Positions 56,994-64,000 of a DNA stretch of 64,000 nucleotides are shown piece after piece. The notes under the pieces are model-generated. The model was not told the origin of the DNA. It searched no databases and worked only from the letters and a program-made list of their open reading frames with translations. The DNA is taken from assembly GCF_000720175.1 (NCBI RefSeq), contig NZ_JOIX01000004.1:62001-126000 (forward strand), written 5' to 3'. Every line of letters begins with the position of its first letter. Position 1 is the first letter of the stretch. Both the position numbers and the translations under genes were made by a program. The stretch comes from Streptomyces sp. NRRL S-337 (lineage in GTDB: Bacteria; Actinomycetota; Actinomycetes; Streptomycetales; Streptomycetaceae).

Positions 56994-57017
56994 TAATTGC
57001 AGACGCGGTTAATTGCA
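56994..57017. promoter_or_regulatory. Direct repeat TAATTGCA in the MFS/MarR divergent gap
   Basis: Two perfect TAATTGCA octamers start at 56994 and 57010 (16 bp apart) and are strongly AT-rich relative to flanking DNA. They are the likely MarR operator controlling both directions, and the MarR gene starts 60 bp to the right. Confidence 0.55.
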
Positions 57018-57077
57018 AGCGCCGGATATTTCGCCGGTGTCCTATCCTGGATCGTGCGCCCCATGAGGAGGTCTTCG

Positions 57078-57665
57078 ATGACGCAGCAGACGCGCGAGAA
57101 GCAGGCAGCTCGACCGCAGACGGAGGCCGCGAGGGCAGGCGCCCCGCAGATGGAGGCCGCGGGACCGGACGCCCTGGAGCCCGCAGCGACCCGGGACACC
57201 GGGGCCGGCTGCCCACCGGCGGCCACCCCCGCCCTGGCCCAGGGCTGGTGTGCGCTCTCGGCTCTGCACAGCCGCATCGAGACGCACATCGAGCGCGCCC
57301 TGCAGGCGCAGCACGATCTCAGCGTCCGTGAGTTCTCGGTTCTCAACGTGCTCAGCGAGCAGCACGACGGGCCGGGCGGCCACCTGCGGATGAACCAGGT
57401 CGCGGACTCGGTCGTGCTCAGCCAGAGCGCCACCACCCGCCTCGTGACCCGCCTGGAGGACCGTGGCCTGCTGTCCCGTTACCTGTGCCCTGACGACCGC
57501 CGTGGCATCTACACGAACGTCACGGCTGAGGGGCTGGCCCTTCTGGTGGAGGCCCGGCCGACGCATGACGGGGCCCTTTACGAGGCCCTGAAGGAGGCGG
57601 CACAGCGGCCTGAGCTGGCGCCCCTGGTCACAGCGGTCCAGACACTCGCCCCGCCGCAGGCCTGA
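57078..57665 (+). CDS. MarR-family transcriptional regulator
   Basis: A 195-aa regulator. A 45-residue Gln/Glu/Ala-rich leader precedes a MarR winged helix (LSVREFSVLNVLSEQHDGPG, MNQVADSVVLSQSATTRLVT, EDRGLLSRYLCPDDRRGIYT, wing at about 130). ATG 57078 follows GAGGAGG. It probably represses the divergent MFS pump through the TAATTGCA repeat and responds to a pump substrate, as is usual for the family. Confidence 0.93.
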   Translation: MTQQTREKQAARPQTEAARAGAPQMEAAGPDALEPAATRDTGAGCPPAATPALAQGWCALSALHSRIETHIERALQAQHDLSVREFSVLNVLSEQHDGPGGHLRMNQVADSVVLSQSATTRLVTRLEDRGLLSRYLCPDDRRGIYTNVTAEGLALLVEARPTHDGALYEALKEAAQRPELAPLVTAVQTLAPPQA

Positions 57666-57749
57666 GCAGCGGCCCGGTCGGCGCGGCGGCCGGGCCGGCG
57701 CGGCGCTCAGGTCGGGCCGGCGGAGCCGCCGAGGCATAAGGTCGCGCCC

Positions 57750-58202
57750 ATGAGCGACATCGAGATACGCCGCGCCAGCGAGGCCGACCTCCCCGCCATC
57801 GTCGCAATGCTTGCCGACGACCCGTTGGGCGCCACCCGTGAATCGCCGGACGATTTGAGTCCGTACGTCGCGGCCTACACAGCGCTGGCCGCCGACCCGA
57901 ACCAGCACCTGATCGTCGCGTCGCGCGAAGGACGGACGATCGGGACGCTGCAGCTCACGGTCATCCCCGGACTGTCCCGGCGCGGCGCCACCCGCTCGAT
58001 CATCGAGGGCGTACGTGTCCACCGCGAAGAACGCAGCAGCGGCCTCGGGACCCAGCTCATCGAGTGGGCGATCGCCGAATCGCGCACGCTGGGCTGCCGG
58101 ATGGTGCAGCTGACCTCCGACGCCACCCGCGTCGATGCCCACCGCTTCTACGAGCGCCTCGGGTTCGAGGCCTCCCACCTGGGGTTCAAGCTGATGCTGT
58201 GA
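57750..58202 (+). CDS. GNAT-family N-acetyltransferase
   Basis: A 150-aa single-domain GNAT. Motif A is VHREERSSGLGTQLIEWAIA (acetyl-CoA pyrophosphate loop), with GTLQLTVIPGL and the C-terminal DAHRFYERLGFEASHLGFKL. Acceptor unknown. It converges on the TetR gene with 13 bp between stops. Confidence 0.9.
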   Translation: MSDIEIRRASEADLPAIVAMLADDPLGATRESPDDLSPYVAAYTALAADPNQHLIVASREGRTIGTLQLTVIPGLSRRGATRSIIEGVRVHREERSSGLGTQLIEWAIAESRTLGCRMVQLTSDATRVDAHRFYERLGFEASHLGFKLML

Positions 58203-58215
58203 CCATGGGACGGCG

Positions 58216-58977
58216 TCACGCCCGCCGAGTGCGGCCCCGTGCCCGGTGTGCCCGCTGCCGGCAGGCCCCACCGCAGTAGCGCGCGGGCCGGCCGGTGCGC
58301 GCGGCTTCGATCACCGTCCCGCACTCCGCACAATAGGTTTCGTTACAATTTCCGGGCGAACCAGGCAGTTTCGTTACGGTGTCATGAGTGCGCAACGCAT
58401 CACACATCAGCACCGTCATCCGGCCCGGCGCCCCGCCGTCCACATCCGATCCGGACCGGGCCTGCTCCATCGAGAGACAACCCACCAGCAGCGCCTTGAG
58501 GTCGGCCAGTCCGACGTCCAGCCGTACTGCGCCGGCGAGTTGGGCTCTCGTGAGAAGGGATTCCAGCGCCTCGTCGAAGTCCCGCCCGACCTCCGGGGAG
58601 GTCGCGAAGTGTCCCGTTCCGGCCGCCTCCAGGGCATCACACAACGCCTTGTTCCGTGACACGAGGCGCACCACCGAGGACAGGTAGCGGAAGAAGACCT
58701 CGCCGGGGTCGTCGACATCCGCCAAGTCCCTTGCGGTGTCGGTGAAGAGCTCGATCCGCTCCACGACCGCTGCCCTGAACAGGTCTTCCTTGGAAGGAAA
58801 ATGGCGGTAGACGGTGCCCGCGCCGACCCCGGCCCGGCGGGCGATCTCCCCGAGCGGCACCCCCAACCCCTGTTCCTCGAAGGCAGATCGGGCCGCCTGG
58901 AGCACCAGCGCCCTGTTGCGCCGCGCATCAGCACGCGCTGGCGCCTGACCGTGCCGGGCCTCACCCTCCGCCCTCAC
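58216..58977 (-). CDS. TetR-family regulator with a Cys4-like C-terminal tail
   Basis: A 253-aa regulator. The TetR helix-turn-helix (RNRALVLQAARSAFEEQGLG, PLGEIARRAGVGAGTVYRHF) and a TetR ligand-binding helical body precede a 40-residue appendage with TYCAECGTVIEAA and PARYCGGACRQRAHRAR, that is, CxxC and CxxxC pairs suited to binding zinc. GTG 58977 follows AGGAGG at five bases. The tail is found on various Streptomyces proteins and could act as a metal or redox switch or in nucleic-acid contact. Target unknown. Confidence 0.88.
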   Translation of the reverse strand: MRAEGEARHGQAPARADARRNRALVLQAARSAFEEQGLGVPLGEIARRAGVGAGTVYRHFPSKEDLFRAAVVERIELFTDTARDLADVDDPGEVFFRYLSSVVRLVSRNKALCDALEAAGTGHFATSPEVGRDFDEALESLLTRAQLAGAVRLDVGLADLKALLVGCLSMEQARSGSDVDGGAPGRMTVLMCDALRTHDTVTKLPGSPGNCNETYCAECGTVIEAARTGRPARYCGGACRQRAHRARGRTRRA

Positions 58978-59320
58978 CGGACCTCCTGAAGACCCTGTCC
59001 AACCGGTTCGCGCACCCCGGACTTCCAACCGGGTCGCTCATTCCGATTCTATGAGAGCGCCTGGACGTGATCATCAAGGGACTCACGGCGAGGCAACGGA
59101 GAGGGAGACGCGGTCGAGCCCACGAGCCGGGGCCAGTGCCTAAGTGAGAGCCACCAAACATGCCGGAGGGAACCTCCAGCGCGTCGGGAATCTTCAGCAT
59201 TCAGCCTGCGGCCGAAGCACCTGGCGCGCCACCGGAGGGCACCCATCGGGCCGGTCTCCACGTCCGCGCGCTGCAGCCAGCAGCGCCCAACTCCGGCACT
59301 TGACAGGGAACTTGGGGAAC
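58978..59320. other. Intergenic region upstream of the TetR gene
   Basis: Between the TetR start and the terminator at 59321. No convincing coding sequence, although short frames exist on both strands. It contains TTGACA at 59300-59305 on the plus strand without a clear -10. Nothing further is supported. Confidence 0.4.
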
Positions 59321-59364
59321 AAAAAAGGGCCCTTGAGGAGCACTTCGGCGACCTCGGGCCCGAG
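59321..59364 (-). terminator. Minus-strand intrinsic terminator with T-run
   Basis: On the minus strand, GGGCCC-GAGG pairs with CCTC-AA-GGGCCC and is followed immediately by six T's (A6 at 59321-59326). It is the only classical poly-U terminator in the window, and ends the aminotransferase transcript about 100 bp after its stop. Confidence 0.8.
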
Positions 59365-59377
59365 CAAATGATGAGCT

Positions 59378-59393
59378 GGTTTCACGTGAAACG
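59378..59393. other. parS: parS site
   Basis: GGTTTCACGTGAAACG, core palindrome intact, 14 of 16 to consensus. It lies between the terminator and the palindromic parS at 59423. Confidence 0.9.
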
Positions 59394-59413
59394 GCGGTAC
59401 ATGGCGCATCGCC

Positions 59414-59447
59414 GTGGGGTCGTGTTTCACGTGAAACACGACCCCAC
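59414..59447. other. parS: parS site within a 34-bp perfect palindrome
   Basis: TGTTTCACGTGAAACA (59423-59438, 16 of 16) extended symmetrically by GTGGGGTCG and CGACCCCAC to 17 + 17 bases. It lies 12 bp after the aminotransferase stop, so transcribed RNA would form a 17-bp hairpin. Confidence 0.93.
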
Positions 59448-59459
59448 CTCCGGCCTCCC

Positions 59460-60605
59460 TCAGCCGGCGGACACCTCGTCCCATGCCGCGCCCGCCGCAA
59501 CGGCTGCACCCTCGGCATCCACCGAGACGCCGAGCGCACGAAGTCCTCCGGCCAGCGCCACCAGCGAGGCCCTGACCACGGCGAGGTCGGCGGCACGACC
59601 GTAGTGGTTCACCCGGATCATCTCCTTGGCCAGCGTGCCCGCCGCGGCCTGCACGGGTACCGCTCCATCCACCGCGAGTGCGGCGGCCACGATCTCCCGT
59701 GCGTCGACTCCCTCGGGCGCGCGCAGGGTTGTCGCTGCCGGCGCCGCGTCTTCGTCACGCACGACGTACGGAGTCAGCTCCCCCAGTGCCCGTACGCCGG
59801 CCCTGGTGGCCGCTGCCGCTGCCCGGTGCCGAATGATGACCGCGTCCAGCCCCTCCGCCTCGATCCGGTCCGCCGCCTGCTCCAGAGCGAGCATCTCCAG
59901 CTGGGCCGGCGCGTGCGGCAGAGCCGTACGACCACCGTCGAGCCAGCGTTCCTTCCAGTCCAGCAGCGACAGGTACGAACGCCGCGGGGCCTGCTCATTG
60001 GCGGCGATCCGCTCCCACGCCCGGGCGCTGACCGAGGCCACGGACACTCCGGCGGGCCCGGCCAGCGCCTTCTGTCCGCCGATGACGCACAGGTCCACAC
60101 CCCACTCATCGGTCAACAGGGGCTCGGCACCGACCGAAGCGACCGCGTCCAGCATCAGCAGCGCCCCGTGTTCCCGCACCACGGCGCCGATCTCGGCGAC
60201 GGGGTTGGTGTTGCCGGTGGCCGCCTCAGCGTGCACCAGGCTCACAAAGTCGATCTCGGGGCGCTCCCGCAGGGCCTCGGCCACCTGGCGCGGGTCGACC
60301 GCCCCGGTGAACGGTGCGGAGAGGGTGACCACCTCGGCTCCGCAGGAACGCAGCCAGCCGCCGAAGGTTTCGCCATAGGGGCCCGTAATGATGTTGAGGG
60401 CGGTGCTGCCGGGCCGTACCGCGGACCGGATGCAGGCCTCCAGCGGCAGCAGCGCCTCGCCCTGCATCGTCACGACGTCGCAGCTGGTGCGCATCAGCGC
60501 GGCGACCTTGTCCTCGATGCGCGCGAAGTGAGCCGCGGTGAGGGGCGGCAGGTCGAGCAGGTCGGGGGCGGCGGTGTTCGCGGTCGGATCAGACACGGCA
60601 GTCAT
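59460..60605 (-). CDS. Alanine-glyoxylate/serine-pyruvate-type aminotransferase
   Basis: A 381-aa fold-I class V PLP enzyme with ALNIITGPYGETFGGWLRSC, SLVHAEAATGNTNPVAEIG, LLMLDAVASVGAEPL and the PLP Lys in VIGGQKALAGPAGVSV. Related enzymes transfer amino groups from alanine or serine to glyoxylate or pyruvate. ATG 60605 follows GGAAGG at four bases. Same-strand serine hydrolase upstream after 92 bp; the 3' end abuts the palindromic parS. Confidence 0.88.
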   Translation of the reverse strand: MTAVSDPTANTAAPDLLDLPPLTAAHFARIEDKVAALMRTSCDVVTMQGEALLPLEACIRSAVRPGSTALNIITGPYGETFGGWLRSCGAEVVTLSAPFTGAVDPRQVAEALRERPEIDFVSLVHAEAATGNTNPVAEIGAVVREHGALLMLDAVASVGAEPLLTDEWGVDLCVIGGQKALAGPAGVSVASVSARAWERIAANEQAPRRSYLSLLDWKERWLDGGRTALPHAPAQLEMLALEQAADRIEAEGLDAVIIRHRAAAAATRAGVRALGELTPYVVRDEDAAPAATTLRAPEGVDAREIVAAALAVDGAVPVQAAAGTLAKEMIRVNHYGRAADLAVVRASLVALAGGLRALGVSVDAEGAAVAAGAAWDEVSAG

Positions 60606-60697
60606 GGGGCCTTCCAGCGGTAGCGAGCCGCCTCGGCGCGGCTCCTGACATCAGATTCGACTGTACGTCCGGAGTCCGCGCCATCGCGTGACGGGCT

Positions 60698-62146
60698 TCA
60701 GACCCGCCAACCCTCCGGGTCCACTCCGCCGGGCACCGGTCCCGACGGCTCGTAGGGGCCACGGGTGAAGACGAAGGTGCCGAGGTCGAGATGGCTGACC
60801 GCGCCCTGCTCGTCCCGCACCGCCTTCAGCGTCTCGCCCGCGTAGTAGCCGTCCAGGCCGGTCCAGGTGCCGTCGTCCTCGGCCCGGAACCGCGAGGCTC
60901 GTCCCGACCCGGACAGCGGGGCGAGTTCCAGCTCGCGGTCGGCCCGCAGCCGCAGCGCATGCGGGTTCGCGCCCCAGTACCAGGGTCCTGTCAGCGCCAA
61001 CAGCTCCGGATCCAGCGGTCCGGACAGCGGGCGCCACGGCTCGGGGATACGGGGCTCGTATGTGGTCACGATCCCGGCGAGCTCGGCAGCGATGGTGGGG
61101 ACCACAGGACCCGAGGTGCAGTTCGCCAGCACGATCGCCGCCACGTCCTCCTCCGGGTCGGTCCACAGTGCCGCCAGGAACCCGGGCATCGAGCCGGTGT
61201 GGCCGGCCAGCCGGCGCCCTTCCCTGCGTACGAGCTGGATCCCCAGCCCGAACCCGGCGTCCCAGCCGTTCTCCTCCGGCGGCACCGCGGGCGTGCGCAT
61301 CTCGGCCACGGTCGACGCGCTCAGCACCCGGTCGTCTCCACGGAGCAGGAAGGCCGCCCAGCGGCACAGGTCATCCGCTGTCGACCACAACTGCCCGGCC
61401 GGAGCCATCAGTCCGGTGTCGTGGGCAGGTTCCGGCAGCAGCGCATCCGCCCACGGATGCACCGCCCAGCCGTTCGCGTGGGGTGCCTGGGGGCCCAGCG
61501 TCGTACGGACCATGCCCAGGGGCTGGAGGACCTCGCCCCGCAGCACCTCGTACCAGGGCGTGCCACCCCGAAGCCGTTCGACCACTGCGCCGAGCAGGGC
61601 GTATCCCGGGTTGGAGTAGTGGTGCCGGCGTCCCGCCGCGAGTCGCTGCGGGCAGTCATCGAACAGATCGGCCGGCTCGGGGCGCAGCTCACCCGTGGTC
61701 CGCTCCCACCACGGGCCACGCGGCTCGGCCGTCAACCCTGAGGAGTGGGAGAGGAGTTGGGCGATCGTCGCCTCCGGCACCGGGGTGTCCTTGAGGTGCT
61801 TGCTCACGGGATCATCCAGACAGAGCAGTCCTTCGTCGCGCAGCCTCATCGCGAGGACGGCGACCAGCGTTTTGGTGAGCGAGCCGATCCGGTACTGCAC
61901 GTCGCCGTGCGGCGCCTCGCCCTCGACCGAGCCCCGGCTCTCCCGCCAGACCGGCCGTCCCTCGCGCACCACCGCGCCCACCATCGAAGGCGCCCGCCCC
62001 TCGGCCTGCCCGACGGCCAGTCGGCGCAGCAGCGCCCGCCGCGTCTGGGGCAACAGCTCCGTGGACGCTTCAGAGGTCTCGGCCCCCACCGGCCGGGGGC
62101 CGTCCGCCACGGGCTCATCCGACTCCGCGGACTGGGTGATGGTCAT
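60698..62146 (-). CDS. Serine hydrolase, beta-lactamase/PBP4* family
   Basis: A 482-aa class C beta-lactamase-like hydrolase. The SxxK motif is in RIGSLTKTLVAV, the Tyr motif in HHYSNPGYALLG and the third motif in LAGHTGSMPGFLA. A C-terminal lipocalin-like extension (ALTGPWYWGANPHALRLRAD) follows. There is no signal peptide or lipobox, so it is predicted cytosolic; the family includes esterases and peptidases. ATG 62146 is preferred to upstream alternatives. Located between the aminotransferase and the TPR-like gene on one strand. Confidence 0.88.
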   Translation of the reverse strand: MTITQSAESDEPVADGPRPVGAETSEASTELLPQTRRALLRRLAVGQAEGRAPSMVGAVVREGRPVWRESRGSVEGEAPHGDVQYRIGSLTKTLVAVLAMRLRDEGLLCLDDPVSKHLKDTPVPEATIAQLLSHSSGLTAEPRGPWWERTTGELRPEPADLFDDCPQRLAAGRRHHYSNPGYALLGAVVERLRGGTPWYEVLRGEVLQPLGMVRTTLGPQAPHANGWAVHPWADALLPEPAHDTGLMAPAGQLWSTADDLCRWAAFLLRGDDRVLSASTVAEMRTPAVPPEENGWDAGFGLGIQLVRREGRRLAGHTGSMPGFLAALWTDPEEDVAAIVLANCTSGPVVPTIAAELAGIVTTYEPRIPEPWRPLSGPLDPELLALTGPWYWGANPHALRLRADRELELAPLSGSGRASRFRAEDDGTWTGLDGYYAGETLKAVRDEQGAVSHLDLGTFVFTRGPYEPSGPVPGGVDPEGWRV

Positions 62147-62197
62147 GGCGCGCTCCTCAACGACGGGTCCGACTCGGCCGGCCCCCATCCTCACCTC

Positions 62198-62950
62198 TCA
62201 CCGCAGCGCCGTCGCCCCGATCACCGCACCCAGTTCGGTCTGCTCGTCCGCCGGCAGCCAACGCGCCGCATGCACCATGTGCAGCGCGGACCGGAGCCGT
62301 ACGCGGTCAGCTTCCGTTCCGAGGAAGCCGAGATAGGCCGGGAGCGTCAGCCCCAACGCCTTGAGATCGGCCCGCGCACACCAACGCGCCACCAGCTCCC
62401 GGAGGCGTCCGTCAACCTCGGCATCAAGGGGCTGGGGCCGCGCGGCACTGGGCAGCGTGGGGGCACCGGACACGTCGGCAGACACCGCGTCGACCGTCGC
62501 CCGCAGCCCCTCCGCGATCGCAAAACGGTTCCAGTCGCCGTACTGGCCGTGGTGGCCGTAGTGATCACGTTGGTCGCGCCGGTCGTGCCGGCCTCCGGGC
62601 GCGTCGCACACCCGCTCCGCTGCGCGCAGGAAGTAGTGGTGAGCGAGGGCGCGGCGGCCAAGCCGACGGTAGGCGTGTGCCATGTTCAGATACAGCGACG
62701 GATAAAATTCCCGAACACGCTCATCCGCGACGCGATCGGCGCGGTCAAGGCATTCCTGGTTCCACCGCAGCGTCTCCTCCGCCGACGTTTGGTGCCGCGC
62801 GAGGTAGTGCGCGGCGATGCACGCCTCGTAGTCGTCCGCAGCGATGCCCCAAGCCTGCTGGAAGAGTTCGCGCGCGGCTTCCGCCCGCCCCTCCGCCTCG
62901 GCCTGCATCCCTTCCCCGCACAACCGCACCACGGGCAGTTCTGGATCCAT
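62198..62950 (-). CDS. TPR-like hypothetical protein
   Basis: A 250-aa helical-repeat protein (EGRAEAARELFQQAWGIAAD, EACIAAHYLARHQTSAEETL, FYPSLYLNMAHAYRRLGRRA) matching tetratricopeptide-type packing. A His/Asp-rich insert (RRDQRDHYGHHGQYGDW) and a hydrophobic C-terminal region follow. ATG 62950 is favoured because GGAGGAGGGG precedes it; ATG 62974 overlaps the upstream MerR-clamp stop (ATGA) and is the alternative. No enzymatic motif; probably a protein-interaction partner of the upstream gene product. Confidence 0.7.
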   Translation of the reverse strand: MDPELPVVRLCGEGMQAEAEGRAEAARELFQQAWGIAADDYEACIAAHYLARHQTSAEETLRWNQECLDRADRVADERVREFYPSLYLNMAHAYRRLGRRALAHHYFLRAAERVCDAPGGRHDRRDQRDHYGHHGQYGDWNRFAIAEGLRATVDAVSADVSGAPTLPSAARPQPLDAEVDGRLRELVARWCARADLKALGLTLPAYLGFLGTEADRVRLRSALHMVHAARWLPADEQTELGAVIGATALR

Positions 62951-62970
62951 CCTCCCGCTCCCCTCCTCCG

Positions 62971-64000
62971 TCATCGCCGGCCCCCGGCACCGCGTACAGG
63001 CATCACCAGCGTCGTGAAACTTCCCTGGTCGGCGGAGCGGACCACGACCGGCCGGTCCGCCGAGGCGATCTCCATCAGCACATCCGGCCCCACTCCGGCC
63101 TCCAGCGCAGGCACAAGAACCGCCGCGTCGAAGGCGATGGGGAGTGGGCTTCCCGTGAGCACGGCCCTCAGCCGGACGGGCTGCCTGGCCCCGCCCGTCA
63201 CCTCCAGCGTCTGAACGGACTCTGGATCGGCTGCCGCCGTTTCACGTGAAACATCGAGCAATCCATCGCATGTTTCACGTGAAACGGCCCGCTGTCTCTC
63301 CTCGGCCTCTACCCGCCCGCCGCCCTCGCGCTCGCCCCTGGGAGGGACCGACAACGACACCGCCCCCGACCGCCCCGCCACGGCATCCCGCAGCACCACC
63401 CGGTCCACGATCAGTCGATGCCTCTCCGCTCTCAGACCCTGCAGCACCAGCCGGTAGTCCGGGAACCTCGCCAGATTTTTCGCCTGGGGCCTTTCATCGG
63501 ACCCCCCGCACGCGATGTCGACGGGCTCCGGCACCTCGCGCCAGTCCGCTCCGTTCGCTCCGCTCCGCAGGCGTACGCCCGCCGTCTCCCCGCCACATTC
63601 CACGTCCACCGACACCTGCCGCACGGCCCACTCCGCCAGGCTCCGTGCAGCGTCCGCCCCGATGAGGACCTGCCGTGGTCCCCCCGCGAACTCCTCCGGC
63701 CGCAGCACCCGTACCGCCAGCCGATAGCGATCGGTGGCGACCAACCGCACCTCACCGTCGGCGAGTTCAAGCGCCACACAGCTCAGTACGGGAAATTCTT
63801 GAGCGGCCCCGCCCCGCGCGGCCGCCGGTGCCACCTGCCGTACGGCGCTGGCGAGCTCGGCACCGCCCACCCGCGCCCACGCCCAGCCGTTGCCGTACGT
63901 CGCCTCGCCGGGCGCCTCGGCCAGAAACCCCGCCACGACCGCATGCGCCTCATCGGCGGTCCGCCGCAGCCGTTCCAGATGCTCACGGAGTACGTCCCGT
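62971..64000 (-). CDS. MerR-clamp fusion protein (DnaN-like domain), 5' end outside window
   Basis: Only the last 342 codons are present; the frame continues beyond base 64000. The visible N-terminal part (LREHLERLRRTADEAHAVVA) resembles the coiled coil that follows a MerR DNA-binding domain. The rest resembles the DNA polymerase III beta sliding clamp: FPVLSCVALELADGEVRLVATDRYRLAVR, AARSLAEWAV, RFPDYRLVLQ, LPIAFDAAVLVPALEAG, VLMEIASADRPVVV and TLVMPVRG. The acidic ring-partner elements of a full DnaN are reduced. Two parS sequences are read in frame as VSRET at about 63238-63286. Possibly a ligand-sensing regulator that adopted a clamp fold; function unknown. Confidence 0.75.
   Translation of the reverse strand, partial: RDVLREHLERLRRTADEAHAVVAGFLAEAPGEATYGNGWAWARVGGAELASAVRQVAPAAARGGAAQEFPVLSCVALELADGEVRLVATDRYRLAVRVLRPEEFAGGPRQVLIGADAARSLAEWAVRQVSVDVECGGETAGVRLRSGANGADWREVPEPVDIACGGSDERPQAKNLARFPDYRLVLQGLRAERHRLIVDRVVLRDAVAGRSGAVSLSVPPRGEREGGGRVEAEERQRAVSRETCDGLLDVSRETAAADPESVQTLEVTGGARQPVRLRAVLTGSPLPIAFDAAVLVPALEAGVGPDVLMEIASADRPVVVRSADQGSFTTLVMPVRGAGGRR
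63238..63253. other. parS: parS site within coding sequence (VSRET)
   Basis: CGTTTCACGTGAAACA, core intact, 15 of 16 to consensus. On the minus strand it is translated in frame as VSRET in the MerR-clamp gene. Confidence 0.92.
63271..63286. other. parS: Second parS site within coding sequence (VSRET)
   Basis: TGTTTCACGTGAAACG, core intact, 15 of 16. It starts 33 bp (three helical turns, eleven codons) from the first copy and is also read as VSRET. Confidence 0.92.

Noticed and set aside
59049..59261. Small minus-strand frame between the TetR gene and the terminator
   Set aside because: No SD, no conserved pattern, and composition like non-coding DNA.
59414..59484. Short frames reading MFHVKH or VSRET around intergenic parS sites
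   Set aside because: Those peptides are produced by the parS sequence itself; there is no SD or conserved continuation, except in cydDC and the MerR-clamp gene where the frame is real.

Overview
The window is chromosomal DNA of a Streptomyces or very close relative. The evidence is uniformly high GC with third-position bias, a neighbouring ssgR/ssgA pair (sporulation cell-division genes of streptomycetes), SAV_915-like and DUF5326 proteins, a fused cydDC gene, and eight sites with the core GTTTCACGTGAAAC, the Streptomyces parS (ParB-binding) sequence. parS sites cluster around oriC in this genus. Here they get denser towards the right end (four of the eight lie after 59 kb), so oriC is inferred to lie to the right of base 64000. 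No rRNA, tRNA, CRISPR array, insertion sequence or prophage was recognised, and no gene looks clearly broken.

Layout. 0-7.3 kb: a MerR/GyrI-like regulator, a tandem-repeat spacer, an SAV_915-like protein with a diaminopimelate decarboxylase-type enzyme, a GntR/FCD regulator with a CynX/NimT-type MFS exporter, and a short MltG-like protein. 7.3-11 kb: a four-gene two-ATPase/two-permease ABC-2 exporter operon (minus). 11.2-16.2 kb: an operon of M24 metallopeptidase, EphD-like epoxide hydrolase-SDR fusion, di-iron PF10118 hydrolase and MerR regulator. 16.3-19 kb: a carotenoid-cleavage oxygenase and membrane protein, divergent from a PadR regulator over a shared palindromic promoter. 19-23.5 kb: kptA, pspAB, htpX, an F420-type LLM oxidoreductase and a Cof-type HAD phosphatase.

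23.5-31.7 kb is a respiratory/redox block: a DosS-like GAF-GAF histidine kinase, cydDC, cydB and cydA, behind a double Rex-type operator and a Crp-like palindrome. 31.7-37.5 kb: a cyclophilin-fold protein, a HisC/Pat aminotransferase, a LacI regulator, a PPP-type phosphatase and a membrane protein. 37.5-44 kb: thiC behind a TPP riboswitch, a YibE/F protein, a 1.2-kb low-complexity tract, and ssgA-ssgR. 44-49.5 kb: DUF5326, cupin, holin-like, a PtpA-type phosphatase coupled to a cystathionine gamma-lyase-family enzyme, a parS pair, LysR and Nudix. 49.5-59 kb: a PPOX flavoprotein with a flavohemoglobin-like protein carrying a very long disordered N-terminus, an HAD phosphatase, a membrane protein, an HbpS/GlcG protein, a divergent MFS/MarR pair, GNAT, and a TetR regulator with a Cys4-like tail. 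59-64 kb: four parS sites, an alanine-glyoxylate-type aminotransferase, a serine hydrolase, a TPR-like protein, and the 3' part of a gene joining a MerR-like helix to a DNA-polymerase sliding-clamp-like domain.

The most unusual feature is where the parS sites sit: one inside the P3 arm of the thiC TPP riboswitch, one covering the cydDC start codon, one nested in a 34-bp perfect palindrome at a gene end, and two read in frame as VSRET inside the MerR-clamp gene. Chromosome-segregation DNA elements are thus superimposed on RNA-regulatory and coding functions. A second theme is short tandem repeats (16-22 bp periods) in several intergenic gaps.
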